From NCBI RefSeq assembly GCF_009829325.1, contig NZ_VUOS01000002.1:124001-188000 (forward strand): a DNA stretch of 64,000 bases. The letters run 5' to 3'. The translations under genes were made by a program, and so were the position numbers. Below the pieces are notes generated by a model, which did no database searches, was not told the DNA's origin, and saw nothing but the letters and a program-made list of their open reading frames with translations. This stretch comes from Nocardia sp. CY41 (GTDB lineage: Bacteria > Actinomycetota > Actinomycetes > Mycobacteriales > Mycobacteriaceae). Positions 19,865 through 28,471 of the stretch are shown piece after piece. Numbering within the stretch: position 1 is the first letter of the stretch; every line of letters starts with the position of its first letter.

Positions 19865-20180
19865 GTGCGTTTCCTTTCTTAGGGCGGCCGAGGCTGGAGA
19901 ACGAATACCCGGGTGACGCAATACTTACACCCCTTACGGCCGGTTATCGAGTCGAAGGCGGTCCAGTGACGCACGCCACTCGGTGAATTCGCGCGAAGGC
20001 GGCGTGTCGGGCTGGTGCGAGCGGACGTGTCGGGGGCCGGTGGGGGTTGCCAGGGGCGTGTCGGCCGACGCTCGCGCCGCCGCGCCGCAGAAGCGCGGGT
20101 GCCGCACGGCGACCTGGTCGACGGTGGCTAGGCTGTGTGGGTTGAGCACTGTTGATAACGAAGCCGAAAGGGGTCCCGCG
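19865..20180. other. Divergent intergenic region, ACT protein / gatC
   Basis: 316 bp with no convincing gene. The AT-richer part (19910-19950) is a likely minus-strand promoter. On the plus strand TAGGCT (20129-20134) is a candidate -10 element for gatC, ~47 bp before its start. No hairpin or repeat recognised. Confidence 0.4.
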
Positions 20181-20480
20181 GTGCCCGCCATCTCCCGCGA
20201 CGAGGTCGCACACCTCGCCCGGCTGTCCCGGCTCGCGCTGTCCGATGCGGAACTGGATCAGTTCGCCGGACAGCTCGATTCGATTTTGAGCCACGTGCGG
20301 ACCATCTCCGAGGTCGCCGCCGCCGACGTCCCGGCCACGGCGTCGCCGAACCCGGCGACCAATGTGACCCGGCCCGACGAGGTGGTGCCGGGCCTGACCC
20401 CGCGCGAGGCGCTGTCCGGCGCGCCCGCGGTGGAAGAACAGCGGTTCATGGTGCCGCAGATCCTGGGAGAGGGCGAATGA
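20181..20480 (+). CDS. gatC: Glutamyl-tRNA(Gln)/aspartyl-tRNA(Asn) amidotransferase subunit C
   Basis: 99 aa from GTG, matching the family length and the start [19 protein letters not shown]. GatC is the small stabilising belt between GatA and GatB, which turn mischarged Glu-tRNA(Gln) and Asp-tRNA(Asn) into the correct species. The conserved end VPQILGEGE is present. The ATG of gatA overlaps its stop (ATGA), so CA is one translational unit, while gatB lies 26 kb away beyond pfkA. Confidence 0.95.
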   Translation: MPAISRDEVAHLARLSRLALSDAELDQFAGQLDSILSHVRTISEVAAADVPATASPNPATNVTRPDEVVPGLTPREALSGAPAVEEQRFMVPQILGEGE

Positions 20481-21988
20481 ACGCAGCATCGCATCGCGAT
20501 TCGACGGGGGGTGGTGGGCGCGATCTGACCGGGCTGTCGGCGGCCGAGCTGGCCGACAAGATCCACGGCCGCGAGCTGTCGTCGGTGGAGGTCACCCAGG
20601 CGCACCTGGACCGGATCGCCGAGGTCGACGGCGAGTACCACGCCTTTCTGCACGTCGCGGGGGAACAGGCGCTGGAGGCCGCGGCCGCGGTGGACGCCGC
20701 GCTCGGCTCGGGCGCCGCGCCCGCCTCGCCGCTGGCGGGAGTTCCCTTGGCGCTCAAGGACGTGTTCACCACCACGGACATGCCGACCACCTGCGCGTCG
20801 AAGATCCTCGAGGGCTGGGTGTCGCCGTACGACGCGACGGTCACCGCGCGGTTGCGCGCGGCGGGCATCCCGATCCTCGGTAAGACCAATATGGACGAGT
20901 TCGCCATGGGCTCCTCCACCGAGAACTCCGCCTACGGCCCCACGCGCAACCCGTGGGACACCACCCGCATCCCGGGCGGCTCGGGCGGCGGTTCCGCGGC
21001 GGCGCTGGCCTCGAATCAGGCGCCGCTGGCCATCGGCACCGACACCGGCGGGTCGATCCGTCAGCCCGCGGCCGTCACCGCGACCGTCGGCACCAAGCCG
21101 ACCTACGGCACGGTGTCGCGCTTCGGCCTGGTCGCCTGCGCATCATCGCTGGACCAGGGCGGGCCGTGTGGACGGACGGTGCTCGACACCGCGCTGCTGC
21201 ACGAGGTGATCGCGGGGTACGACCCGCGCGACTCCACCTCGCGCGACGTACCGGTGCCGCCGGTGGTGGCCGCCGCGCGCGCCGGGGCGCAGGGTGACCT
21301 GCGCGGCGTCAAGATCGGCGTGGTGAAGGAGTTGCACTCCGACAGCTACCAGCCCGGCGTGCTCGCCTCCTTCGACGCCGCCGTGGCGGTGCTGAAGGAC
21401 CTCGGCGCCGAGGTGATCGAAGTGTCTTGCCCGCACTTCGAATACGCGCTCTCGTCCTACTACTTGGTGATGCCGTCCGAGGTGTCTTCGAACCTCGCGC
21501 GGTTCGACGCCATGCGTTACGGCCTGCGCGTCGCCGACGACGGGCGGCACAGCGCCGAACAGGTCATGGCGGCCACGCGTGCGGCCGGGTTCGGCCCGGA
21601 GGTCAAGCGGCGCATCATGATCGGCACCTACGCGCTGTCGGCGGGCTACTACGACGCCTACTACGGCCAGGCGCTGAAGGTGCGCACGCTCATCGCCCGC
21701 GACTTCGACAAGGCCTATGAGCAGGTCGACGTGCTCGTCTCGCCGACAAGCCCGTTCACGCCGTGGAAGCTAGGCGAGAAGGTCGACGATCCGCTGGCCA
21801 TGTACCTCTCGGACCTGTGCACCTTGCCGACCAACCTGGCGGGTCACCCGGCCATGTCGGTGCCCTCGGGTCTGAGCAAGGACGACGGCATGCCCGTCGG
21901 CCTCCAGATCATGGCCCCCGCTCTCGCCGACGACCGCCTCTACAAGGTGGGCGCGGCCTACGAAGCCGCTCGCGGCCCCATCGCCTGA
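20477..21988 (+). CDS. gatA: Glu-tRNA(Gln)/Asp-tRNA(Asn) amidotransferase subunit A
   Basis: 503 aa. Amidase-signature subunit that releases ammonia from glutamine. Catalytic Lys in [10 protein letters not shown], Ser-rich [11 protein letters not shown], and the catalytic serine in [12 protein letters not shown]. The NMDEFAMGS region and the C-terminal PVGLQIM are typical. Coupled to gatC. A 10-bp hairpin after the stop is shared with the convergent SDR gene. Confidence 0.96.
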   Translation: MNAASHRDSTGGGGRDLTGLSAAELADKIHGRELSSVEVTQAHLDRIAEVDGEYHAFLHVAGEQALEAAAAVDAALGSGAAPASPLAGVPLALKDVFTTTDMPTTCASKILEGWVSPYDATVTARLRAAGIPILGKTNMDEFAMGSSTENSAYGPTRNPWDTTRIPGGSGGGSAAALASNQAPLAIGTDTGGSIRQPAAVTATVGTKPTYGTVSRFGLVACASSLDQGGPCGRTVLDTALLHEVIAGYDPRDSTSRDVPVPPVVAAARAGAQGDLRGVKIGVVKELHSDSYQPGVLASFDAAVAVLKDLGAEVIEVSCPHFEYALSSYYLVMPSEVSSNLARFDAMRYGLRVADDGRHSAEQVMAATRAAGFGPEVKRRIMIGTYALSAGYYDAYYGQALKVRTLIARDFDKAYEQVDVLVSPTSPFTPWKLGEKVDDPLAMYLSDLCTLPTNLAGHPAMSVPSGLSKDDGMPVGLQIMAPALADDRLYKVGAAYEAARGPIA

Positions 21989-21994
21989 CATCCG

Positions 21995-22030
21995 GCGGAG
22001 CCGCTCGTTCGCGAAAACGGGCGGCTCCGC
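21995..22030. terminator. Bidirectional hairpin between gatA and SDR gene
   Basis: GCGGAGCCGC (21995-22004) pairs with GCGGCTCCGC (22021-22030). It lies between convergent stops. Confidence 0.7.
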
Positions 22031-22037
22031 GAGATGG

Positions 22038-22961
22038 TCACGCGGGCCAGGTGAATTCCGGGTCGTCGGCGTAGTCGCGGCGGCGCTGGTCCAAGGCGAG
22101 CGCGACCATCTGGTGTGCGCCGGGCCCGATGATCTTGCGCAGCGGCGGGTTCGGCATGTTCACCAGTGCGATCAGACCCGCGGCGCCGACTTCCGGTGAC
22201 GCCTCGATCCATTCGGTGTCGGTGCCGGACGTAGCGTCCGGCGCGGATTCGGTTGCGGGCTCGGCGGCTTCACTCGGCGACTGGGCGTCGGTCGAGTCGG
22301 CGGAAGCGTTCGCGGCGTCCCGGTCCGCAGCCGGATAGTCCGGCATGCCGAGGATGCCGCCGCGCAACTCGGCGTAGGCGGGGATGCCGGTGGCGAACCG
22401 CATGCTCGACTTGGCCCAGTCGGTATCGAAGCCGCCCAGTTGCGCGAGCGTGACCCGGATGCCGAAGGGGCGCAGCTCGTCGGCGAGCGAGGCGCTGAAT
22501 CCTTCCAGGGCCCATTTGCTCGCGTTGTAGATGCTGAACAGCGGAAGGCTCCCCACGGCGCCGACCGTGGAGATCTGCACGATGTGCCCGGAGCCCTGGG
22601 CGCGCAGATGCGGCGTGGCCGCTTGCGAAACCCACAGCGCCCCATAGAAATTGGTGTCCATCTGGTCGCGGATCTGCGCTTCGGTCAGTTCTTCGACGGC
22701 GCCGACCAGGCCGTAGCCGGCGTTGTTCACGATCACGTCGATGGCTCCCACCGCGGCGAACGCCTTGTCCACGGTGGCGATCACGTTCTCGCGGTCGCGT
22801 ACGTCCAAGGGAAGCACGGTGAGGCGGTCGTCGGTGAGGTCGGTCAGGGACTCCGGGTCGCGGGCGGTCGCGACGACACGGTCGCCCTGCGCGAGCGCGG
22901 CGGTCGTGAACGCCCGGCCGAGTCCGCGACCGGCACCGGTGATGAACCACGTTCTGGTCAA
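22038..22961 (-). CDS. Short-chain dehydrogenase/reductase with a low-complexity insert
   Basis: 307 aa from a TTG start with AAAGGA upstream; the longer frame to 23012 would run through operator sequence. TGAGRGLG cofactor site, NNAG, and catalytic Ser/Tyr/Lys in ISTVGAVGSLPLFSIYNASK, an oxidoreductase type often paired with TetR repressors. Between the C-terminal helices is an Ala/Ser/Asp/Glu-rich stretch of ~45 residues, about 210-255 (for example SADSTDAQSPSEAAEPATES), not part of the fold. Divergent from a TetR gene with two matching operators in between. Confidence 0.85.
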   Translation of the reverse strand: MTRTWFITGAGRGLGRAFTTAALAQGDRVVATARDPESLTDLTDDRLTVLPLDVRDRENVIATVDKAFAAVGAIDVIVNNAGYGLVGAVEELTEAQIRDQMDTNFYGALWVSQAATPHLRAQGSGHIVQISTVGAVGSLPLFSIYNASKWALEGFSASLADELRPFGIRVTLAQLGGFDTDWAKSSMRFATGIPAYAELRGGILGMPDYPAADRDAANASADSTDAQSPSEAAEPATESAPDATSGTDTEWIEASPEVGAAGLIALVNMPNPPLRKIIGPGAHQMVALALDQRRRDYADDPEFTWPA

Positions 22962-22979
22962 GAAGAGATCCTTTCGTCG

Positions 22980-22996
22980 CGAGACGCTTCGTCTCG
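22980..22996. promoter_or_regulatory. TetR operator copy 1
   Basis: Perfect inverted repeat CGAGACG-CTT-CGTCTCG, 18 bp before the SDR start and just downstream of its -10 hexamer. Same arms as copy 2. Confidence 0.8.
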
Positions 22997-23002
22997 TTCG
23001 AA

Positions 23003-23031
23003 ACCATGCCAAGCGGCGACCGGCCTGTCAA
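23003..23031 (-). promoter_or_regulatory. SDR promoter
   Basis: Minus strand: TTGACA (23026-23031), 17-bp spacer, CATGGT (23003-23008). It lies between the two operators. Confidence 0.55.
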
Positions 23032-23033
23032 GA

Positions 23034-23050
23034 CGAGACGTTTCGTCTCG
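23034..23050. promoter_or_regulatory. TetR operator copy 2
   Basis: Perfect inverted repeat CGAGACG-TTT-CGTCTCG, 54 bp from copy 1. It abuts the SDR -35 and covers the -35 zone of the TetR promoter, whose -10 candidate is TAAGGT (23059-23064). Confidence 0.8.
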
Positions 23051-23070
23051 TTTGATGCTAAGGTGCGGCC

Positions 23071-23658
23071 ATGGCCGATACTCCGACCGCCGCGCGCCGC
23101 AGCGAGCGTGCCCGTGCGGCGATACTCGCCGCGACAGCCGAGCTGATCCGCGAGGTGTCCTACGCGAAATTGAGCGTCGAGGCCATCGCGGCCCGTGCGG
23201 GTGTGGGCAAGCAGACGATCTACCGCTGGTGGCCGTCGAAGGGCGCGGTCGTCTTCGACGCCATGCTCGAATCCGATTCCGGTCCGGCGGGCCCCGCACT
23301 GCCCGACACCGGCGACGTCGCGGCCGACCTGCGTCTACTGCTGCGCGGTTCGGTGGGTGCGCTCACCGATCCCGGCTTCGAGTCCTTCCTGCGGGCGATG
23401 TACATCGAGATCCAGCAAGACGCGGAACTGGCCGCCGCGTATCGCGAGCGTCTGCTGCTGCCCCAGCGCGCCGCCGTCGCGGATCGGCTGGCCGCGGCTG
23501 TCGCCGCCGGGGAACTGCGCACCGGACTGGACCTGGAATTGGCGACCGATCTGCTTCTCGGGCCGATGCAGATGCGGTGGTCACTGGGGCTCGGCGGGCT
23601 CACGGAGGCGTACGCCGACGCCGCGCTCGATGCCGCGCTGGCCTATCTGCGGGCATGA
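23071..23658 (+). CDS. TetR-family repressor
   Basis: 195 aa. N-terminal TetR helix-turn-helix at ~10-57 (AILAATAELIREVSYAKLSVEAIAARAGVGKQTIYRWW), then a C-terminal ligand domain of the TetR_C_33-like kind. The start lies six bases after TAAGGT, so the mRNA is probably leaderless and its promoter is covered by operator copy 2. It very likely represses itself and the divergent SDR until an unknown ligand binds. Confidence 0.92.
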   Translation: MADTPTAARRSERARAAILAATAELIREVSYAKLSVEAIAARAGVGKQTIYRWWPSKGAVVFDAMLESDSGPAGPALPDTGDVAADLRLLLRGSVGALTDPGFESFLRAMYIEIQQDAELAAAYRERLLLPQRAAVADRLAAAVAAGELRTGLDLELATDLLLGPMQMRWSLGLGGLTEAYADAALDAALAYLRA

Positions 23659-23683
23659 GCCGACCGACGCCTACCGGTTCGGC

Positions 23684-24130
23684 TCACGAAGCTCGCAGCT
23701 TCTCGGCCTGTTCCTTGATGCCATCGGTCATGCCTTCGAAGCCGCGCCGCAAATTCTTGCCGAGCAGTGCGACGACCACGGGATGTAGCCATCCGCCGAG
23801 CTCGAAGTGTGACTCGTAGCGGGTGCGGTCGTCCGAGAGCGGCGTCACGGTGTGCGACCGCAGACTGTGCAGCGCGCCCAGGGGGACCGGTTTCATCGAG
23901 TAGCTGAGCTCCCGGCCCGGAGTGTGCGAGCGAATCCATTCCCGCTGCTTGCGAGGGCTCGATCCGGAGACTCGGACGAGCATGTCGATCGGCTCGCCGG
24001 GCACCAGCGAACTGCGGCACTCCGTGACGAAGGGATTCCACTCGCCGTAGCGCGGGAAGTCGGTGATCACCTGCCACACCAGCTCGGCGGGGGCGTCGAT
24101 GTCGGCGGCGAGGTCGATGACGAAGGCCAT
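23684..24130 (-). CDS. SRPBCC-family (polyketide cyclase/START-like) protein
   Basis: 148 aa. Begins FVIDLAADIDAPAELVWQVITDFPRYGEWNPFV, the SRPBCC signature with the D-PA---W pattern, and ends with the long C-terminal helix FEGMTDGIKEQAEKL that closes the hydrophobic cavity. Such proteins bind or act on lipids, sterols or polyketides. A perfect KstR-type palindrome lies 9 bp upstream of the start, pointing to the steroid regulon. Convergent with the TetR gene. Confidence 0.85.
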   Translation of the reverse strand: MAFVIDLAADIDAPAELVWQVITDFPRYGEWNPFVTECRSSLVPGEPIDMLVRVSGSSPRKQREWIRSHTPGRELSYSMKPVPLGALHSLRSHTVTPLSDDRTRYESHFELGGWLHPVVVALLGKNLRRGFEGMTDGIKEQAEKLRAS

Positions 24131-24138
24131 GCAGGAAT

Positions 24139-24152
24139 TAGAACATGTTCTA
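24139..24152. promoter_or_regulatory. KstR-like operator
   Basis: TAGAACATGTTCTA, a perfect 14-bp palindrome that fits the KstR consensus TnnAACnnGTTnnA. It ends 9 bp before the SRPBCC start. Confidence 0.65.
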
Positions 24153-24185
24153 TGACCAAGGGGTGTGGGCGCCGCGCCGAACGCC

Positions 24186-25577
24186 TCAGCAGGACCCCAT
24201 GGCCGTGCCCTGATCGGTGCCGTAACGGTGGCCGTGGCCGGGCGGGGCGTGCAACGCGGCGAGCAGGTCGGCGGTGGTCTGCGCGAAGCTGATCACCGGA
24301 AGCCACCGCGGAACCGGAGCGTCGACGCGGGCGCCTGCCAGGTCGGGCGCGCGCCACAGCTGGGACAGCGACCAGTGGACCACCGGATCGGAACTGTTGG
24401 CCAGCACCGTCGCACCGCCGCGATGCACGTGGTCGGCCGGAGGTCCCGCCCAGAGGACCGCGCAGGTCCGGCTGTCCTGCTCGGCGTCGTCGGCGAAGAC
24501 GGCGTTGCCGCCCAAGGCGCCCAGACTCTGCCCGTAGAGGTACAGCTTCGGCTTGTGTGCCAGCCCCGCGATGTGGCGCTCGACGGCGGTGAACAGACTG
24601 CGCGCGGCCGTCACCGCCGCGTCCCGGCCGAAGACGAACGTCGCCCAGCTCGGGAGATAGGAGTACTGCAACCCGACCAGCGCCACGTCACCGTCGAACC
24701 GCCGATCGAAACCCGCCACGGCGTTCCCGTCGATCCAGCCCGATCCGGTGGGCACCGTGACGACCAGGTGCGAGCGCGCGAAGCCGCCCGACCGTTCCAG
24801 CTCGCGGATCGCCAGGGCGACGCGGCTGTCCAGGTCGGGCGCCGAGGCCACCCCGACGTAGACCCGCACCGCCCGCCCCGGTGCGCCGCCGACGAACTTG
24901 CGTCCCTCGGAGCCGAGCGAGGCCCAGCTCACCGCAGACTCGGCGCTGCCCGACCCGTGGTGCGAGACCGGCTGCACCACCGCGGGATCCACCTCCGCGT
25001 TCGCGCTCGCGTACACCGACTCCCGCCATCCGACCATCGCGGGCACGCCCACGAGATACAGCAGAACCGCCACGACCGCGGCCAGCGAGACACCCCGCGC
25101 CCAGCCCAGCTTCCGCAACGCCCAGGTGATCGAGCGGGTAGCGCCGACGAACACTCCGATGATCAACGCCGTGGCGAGCGCGCACCGCAGCCAGTAGCCG
25201 GTGTCGATGTGCGGCGTGCCCATCGCGGCGCGCAGCCGGTTCTGCCAGTGTCCCGCGTTCGCCGCCGCACCCACCACCAGGACCGACGTCGCGATGAGCA
25301 ACGGCAGCCGCAGCCACCCCTGCCGCTGGTTGACGTCGAAATTGCAGCGCCGCAGGATGACTCGCAGCACCCCGGCCATACCGAGGGTGAGCGCCGCGAG
25401 GAGCCCGGTCAGCACGGCTTGCGCGCTCGGCGTGCGAGGGAGCAGGCCGGGCGCAAGAGAGGCCAGCACACCGGTGCCGATGCCGAGCGTCGTGCCGATC
25501 CGCGGCGGCGCGACCCGGCGTATCGCCGCGGCGACCGGCAAGCGCCGAACCGAGAACTTCGTGACGAGCGAGGTCAT
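24186..25577 (-). CDS. Polytopic membrane protein with alpha/beta-hydrolase domain
   Basis: 463 aa. The N-terminal half has about four to five membrane helices (GTTLGIGTGVLASLAPGLL, LLAALTLGMAGVLRVIL, LLIATSVLVVGAAA, ALIIGVFVGAT, VSLAAVVAVLLYLVGV). The C-terminal ~250 residues are an alpha/beta hydrolase with nucleophile Ser in LYGQSLGALGG, an Asp candidate in ANSSDPVVHW and His candidates near the C-terminus. This is the actinobacterial 'alpha/beta-hydrolase, N-terminal TM' family (DUF2319-like). Its ATG overlaps the stop of the phospholipase gene (ATGA), so the two are co-translated. Substrate unknown; an envelope lipid is plausible. Confidence 0.82.
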   Translation of the reverse strand: MTSLVTKFSVRRLPVAAAIRRVAPPRIGTTLGIGTGVLASLAPGLLPRTPSAQAVLTGLLAALTLGMAGVLRVILRRCNFDVNQRQGWLRLPLLIATSVLVVGAAANAGHWQNRLRAAMGTPHIDTGYWLRCALATALIIGVFVGATRSITWALRKLGWARGVSLAAVVAVLLYLVGVPAMVGWRESVYASANAEVDPAVVQPVSHHGSGSAESAVSWASLGSEGRKFVGGAPGRAVRVYVGVASAPDLDSRVALAIRELERSGGFARSHLVVTVPTGSGWIDGNAVAGFDRRFDGDVALVGLQYSYLPSWATFVFGRDAAVTAARSLFTAVERHIAGLAHKPKLYLYGQSLGALGGNAVFADDAEQDSRTCAVLWAGPPADHVHRGGATVLANSSDPVVHWSLSQLWRAPDLAGARVDAPVPRWLPVISFAQTTADLLAALHAPPGHGHRYGTDQGTAMGSC

Positions 25578-26362
25578 GGTCGTACCGCCGCGTCGTGGTA
25601 CGACAGGCCGGCCACCGGGCCGGAGTCACGGCGGCGGTTGCGTACGACGAGGGCCGCGATCAGCCCGGCGATTCCGGCGCCGAGCACGCCGAGCAGCACA
25701 CCGCTCGGCGCGGGACCGGTGTCCGCCGTGTCCAGCAAGGGCTCCACCACGGGCGCGCCGTAGTCCTGCCGCCGCGAGTTCAAGTCGACGGCGGTGTTCG
25801 CGATCGAGGCCATCGCGTCGCAGCGCGCGCGGGAGAAGGAGTCCACGCGGGCGGCGCAGGCTTGGTGCATCTGCCGGTCCAGCGTCGCGTCGATGGCCTG
25901 CCGCGCCCACGGGCCCAGCGGTTCGCCGCGCTGGTCGGCGTAGCGCAGCAGGTCGTAGCCGAGGTCGTGGGCCTTGCACGCGGTGTCGAACTCGACGGGC
26001 AGCGTCACCGGGGACGAGCAGTCGCCGCGCGGATTGACCAGCACCCCGTCCACCGTGCTCGGCCGGTAGCCGAACGACGCGACGAAGTCCGCCGGGATCG
26101 CGGTGAGCGCGTCGGGCGCGCCCGCGGCCAGTTCGGCGATCGCGGCGCTCGCCTGCGCGCTCTCGACCGGCGCGGCCGCCGCGGCGGCCTGCTGGGCGGG
26201 GGCCAGGAACGCCGTCGCCGCCATGGTGGTCAGCGCGGCCGCGGTGAGCGCCGCATAGCGCCGCGTCGGCGCGGTGGCGGAAGTGGTTGCTGCGGGATGG
26301 TTTCTGGCTCCTGCGGCCGAGGCGTACCGGGTCTCGCGCCCGGCGCTGGTCGGTGTGCTCAT
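25574..26362 (-). CDS. Secreted, membrane-anchored prokaryotic phospholipase A2
   Basis: 262 aa. Long Ala-rich N-terminal export signal (about residues 35-62), then the PLA2 core with NPRGDCSSPV, and TACKAHDLGYDLLRY, where the His-Asp pair is catalytic. Cys residues in GDCSS, TACKA, HQACAA and RARCDA can form two disulfides. The C-terminus has a membrane helix (GVLLGVLGAGIAGLIAALVV) followed by RNRRR, so it is probably anchored with the enzyme outside. TAACGT seven bases before the ATG suggests leaderless mRNA. Upstream partner of the membrane hydrolase. Confidence 0.85.
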   Translation of the reverse strand: MSTPTSAGRETRYASAAGARNHPAATTSATAPTRRYAALTAAALTTMAATAFLAPAQQAAAAAAPVESAQASAAIAELAAGAPDALTAIPADFVASFGYRPSTVDGVLVNPRGDCSSPVTLPVEFDTACKAHDLGYDLLRYADQRGEPLGPWARQAIDATLDRQMHQACAARVDSFSRARCDAMASIANTAVDLNSRRQDYGAPVVEPLLDTADTGPAPSGVLLGVLGAGIAGLIAALVVRNRRRDSGPVAGLSYHDAAVRP

Positions 26363-26529
26363 GGCGACGACGTTAGGGAGTCGCTTCCGGCGGCCGCCTC
26401 ACGCCCGGGGACGTTTCCCGTGCCGCGCCGCCGGGTGAGCCGCCGTGCCCGTCTCGCACCGGGGTATCGGGCGGGAAATCACCCGTGGGTATGAGCCGCG
26501 GTGAACCGCGACTTCCTAGGGTCGTAGGC

Positions 26530-27753
26530 ATGAACCGAGAAATTCGCGCCTGGACGCGACGGCTGGACGCGCGGACCTGGTTCGACCTCGGCACGGTGCT
26601 GGTCGCTCTGATCTGGTACACGGTCGCCTGGCCGACCCTGCACCTGACCCACGCGGTGCCCGCCGCGGCGCAGCCGTTCATCGCGGCGCTGGCCGCTTTC
26701 CCGGTGCTGCTGGTGCGGGTCAACCCGGCGTTGGGCTGGGCCATCTCGGCGGGCTCCGCGCTGGTGATCGCGCTGGCGATCCCGCATCAACCGAACAACG
26801 AGCTGCCGTTCCAGGTCGTCCACCTGCTGTGCCTGCTGGTGTCACTGTTCGCGGTGGCGGTGCGCGCCCCGGGGCAGATCGTGGCGGTGGCCTGGGCGGC
26901 GACGGCGCTGCTGTTGGCGACCACCATGCCCGGCGAAGGGGAGGCGTTCGCCAACGCCGCGTGGGGGTGGCCGATCGCGCTGGCCGCGCTGGTGCTGTTC
27001 GGCCTGCTGATCCGCTGGCTGGTGCTGTCGCGGCGGCAGCTGGTGCGCCAGGAGGAGGAGAACGAACTCGAGCGGGCCCGCCGCGCGATCCTGGAGGAGA
27101 AGGCGCGCATCGCCCGCGACCTGCACGATGTCGTGGCCCACCACATGTCCCTGGTGGTGGTGCAGGCGCAGACCGCGCCGTATCGGGTGGACGGCGTCAC
27201 CCCGGGCGCTCGCGCCGAGTTCGAGTCCATCGGCGCCACGGCGCGCGAAGCGCTGAACGAGATCCGCGGCATGCTCGGCGTGCTGCGCAGCGACGGCCAG
27301 CTGCCCGAGCACGCGCCCCAGCCGAAGGCCGCGGATGTGATCGCCCTGTTCGAGGGTGCGCGACGCGCGGGTGTCGGCATCGAGTGGACCGTCGACGGAG
27401 CCTTGGACACGATCCCGGAGACGACCGGCCTCGCGCTCTATCGCGTCGCCCAGGAATCGCTGTCCAACGCTTCCCGGCACGCCCCCGGCGCCCAGGTCGA
27501 GGTGCGCATCGCGTGTGGCGCGGAGCTGCTGCTCGACGTCGGCAACGGTCCGGGCGCGACGCCCGCCCGGCCGGTCGGCAACGGCGGCCACGGCATCGCG
27601 GGCATGCAGGCGCGAGCGTTGGCCGTCGGCGGCGAAGTGACGGCGGGGCCGCGGGCGGACGGCGGTTTCCGAGTCCACGCGCGCTTCCCGCTCATCGCGC
27701 CCGAAGCCGCTGCTGCCGTCGTCGGTGCCGGGCCCGCCGAGCCGGGTCGCTGA
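26530..27753 (+). CDS. Sensor histidine kinase (NarL/DesK type), system 1
   Basis: 407 aa. Four to six membrane helices in the first ~170 residues with short loops and no large sensor domain. HisKA_3 dimerisation with phosphorylated His in KARIARDLHDVVAHHMSLVVVQAQ, then an HATPase domain ending GNGGHGIAGMQARAL. TAGGGT seven bases before the ATG supports this start (in-frame ATGs upstream at 26485 and 26491 are less likely). Followed 45 bp later by its response regulator. Confidence 0.9.
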   Translation: MNREIRAWTRRLDARTWFDLGTVLVALIWYTVAWPTLHLTHAVPAAAQPFIAALAAFPVLLVRVNPALGWAISAGSALVIALAIPHQPNNELPFQVVHLLCLLVSLFAVAVRAPGQIVAVAWAATALLLATTMPGEGEAFANAAWGWPIALAALVLFGLLIRWLVLSRRQLVRQEEENELERARRAILEEKARIARDLHDVVAHHMSLVVVQAQTAPYRVDGVTPGARAEFESIGATAREALNEIRGMLGVLRSDGQLPEHAPQPKAADVIALFEGARRAGVGIEWTVDGALDTIPETTGLALYRVAQESLSNASRHAPGAQVEVRIACGAELLLDVGNGPGATPARPVGNGGHGIAGMQARALAVGGEVTAGPRADGGFRVHARFPLIAPEAAAAVVGAGPAEPGR

Positions 27754-27798
27754 GCATCGGACCGCCGCGCAGTCGGAGGGGGCAATTAGGGTGAGCGG

Positions 27799-28464
27799 GT
27801 GGCAATTACGGTGTTGATCGCCGACGACCAGGCGATGGTCCGGCAGGGGTTCGGGGCGCTGCTCGCGGCGCAGCCGGATATCAGCGTGGTGGGCGACGCG
27901 GCGGACGGGAAAGCCGCGGTGGCCGAGGCGAAGCGGCTGCGCCCGGATGTCGTGCTGATGGATGTGCGCATGCCGGAGATGAACGGGCTGGACGCGGCCC
28001 GCGCCATCCTGGCGGCCGGGTTCGACCCGCCGGTGCGCGTGCTGATGCTCACCACCTTCGACATCGACGACTACGTCTACGAGGCGCTCAGCCTGGGCGC
28101 CAGCGGGTTCCTGCTCAAGGACGCGCCCGCCGAGGAACTGGTGCGCGCGGTGCGCGTGGTCGCCGACGGCCAAGCGCTGCTCGCGCCGACGGTCACCCGC
28201 AGACTCATCGCCGACGTCACCCGTCGCCGCAGCGCGGCCCGCGCCAAGCCGACGCCGCAGCTGAACGCGCTGACTCCCCGCGAGCGGGAAGTGCTCGAAC
28301 TGATCGCGAAAGGCATGTCGAACGCCGAGATCGCCGAAACCCTGTACGTAGCCGAACAGACCGTGAAGACCCATGTCTCCAAGGTCTTCTCCAAGCTCAA
28401 CCTGCGCGATCGGGCGCAAGCGGTGGTGCTGGCCTACGAGAGCGGCCTGGTCACCCCGGGCTGA
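27799..28464 (+). CDS. LuxR/NarL-type response regulator, system 1
   Basis: 221 aa. Receiver domain with ADD, phospho-acceptor Asp in VVLMDVRMPEMNG and Lys in GFLLKD. C-terminal LuxR helix-turn-helix in LTPREREVLELIAKGMSNAEIAETLYV and VKTHVSKVFSKL. The GTG lies six bases after TAGGGT, so it also has its own promoter candidate separate from the kinase. Targets unknown; the neighbouring lipoprotein, kinase and ABC genes are candidates. Confidence 0.93.
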   Translation: MAITVLIADDQAMVRQGFGALLAAQPDISVVGDAADGKAAVAEAKRLRPDVVLMDVRMPEMNGLDAARAILAAGFDPPVRVLMLTTFDIDDYVYEALSLGASGFLLKDAPAEELVRAVRVVADGQALLAPTVTRRLIADVTRRRSAARAKPTPQLNALTPREREVLELIAKGMSNAEIAETLYVAEQTVKTHVSKVFSKLNLRDRAQAVVLAYESGLVTPG

Positions 28465-28471
28465 GCCGGAT

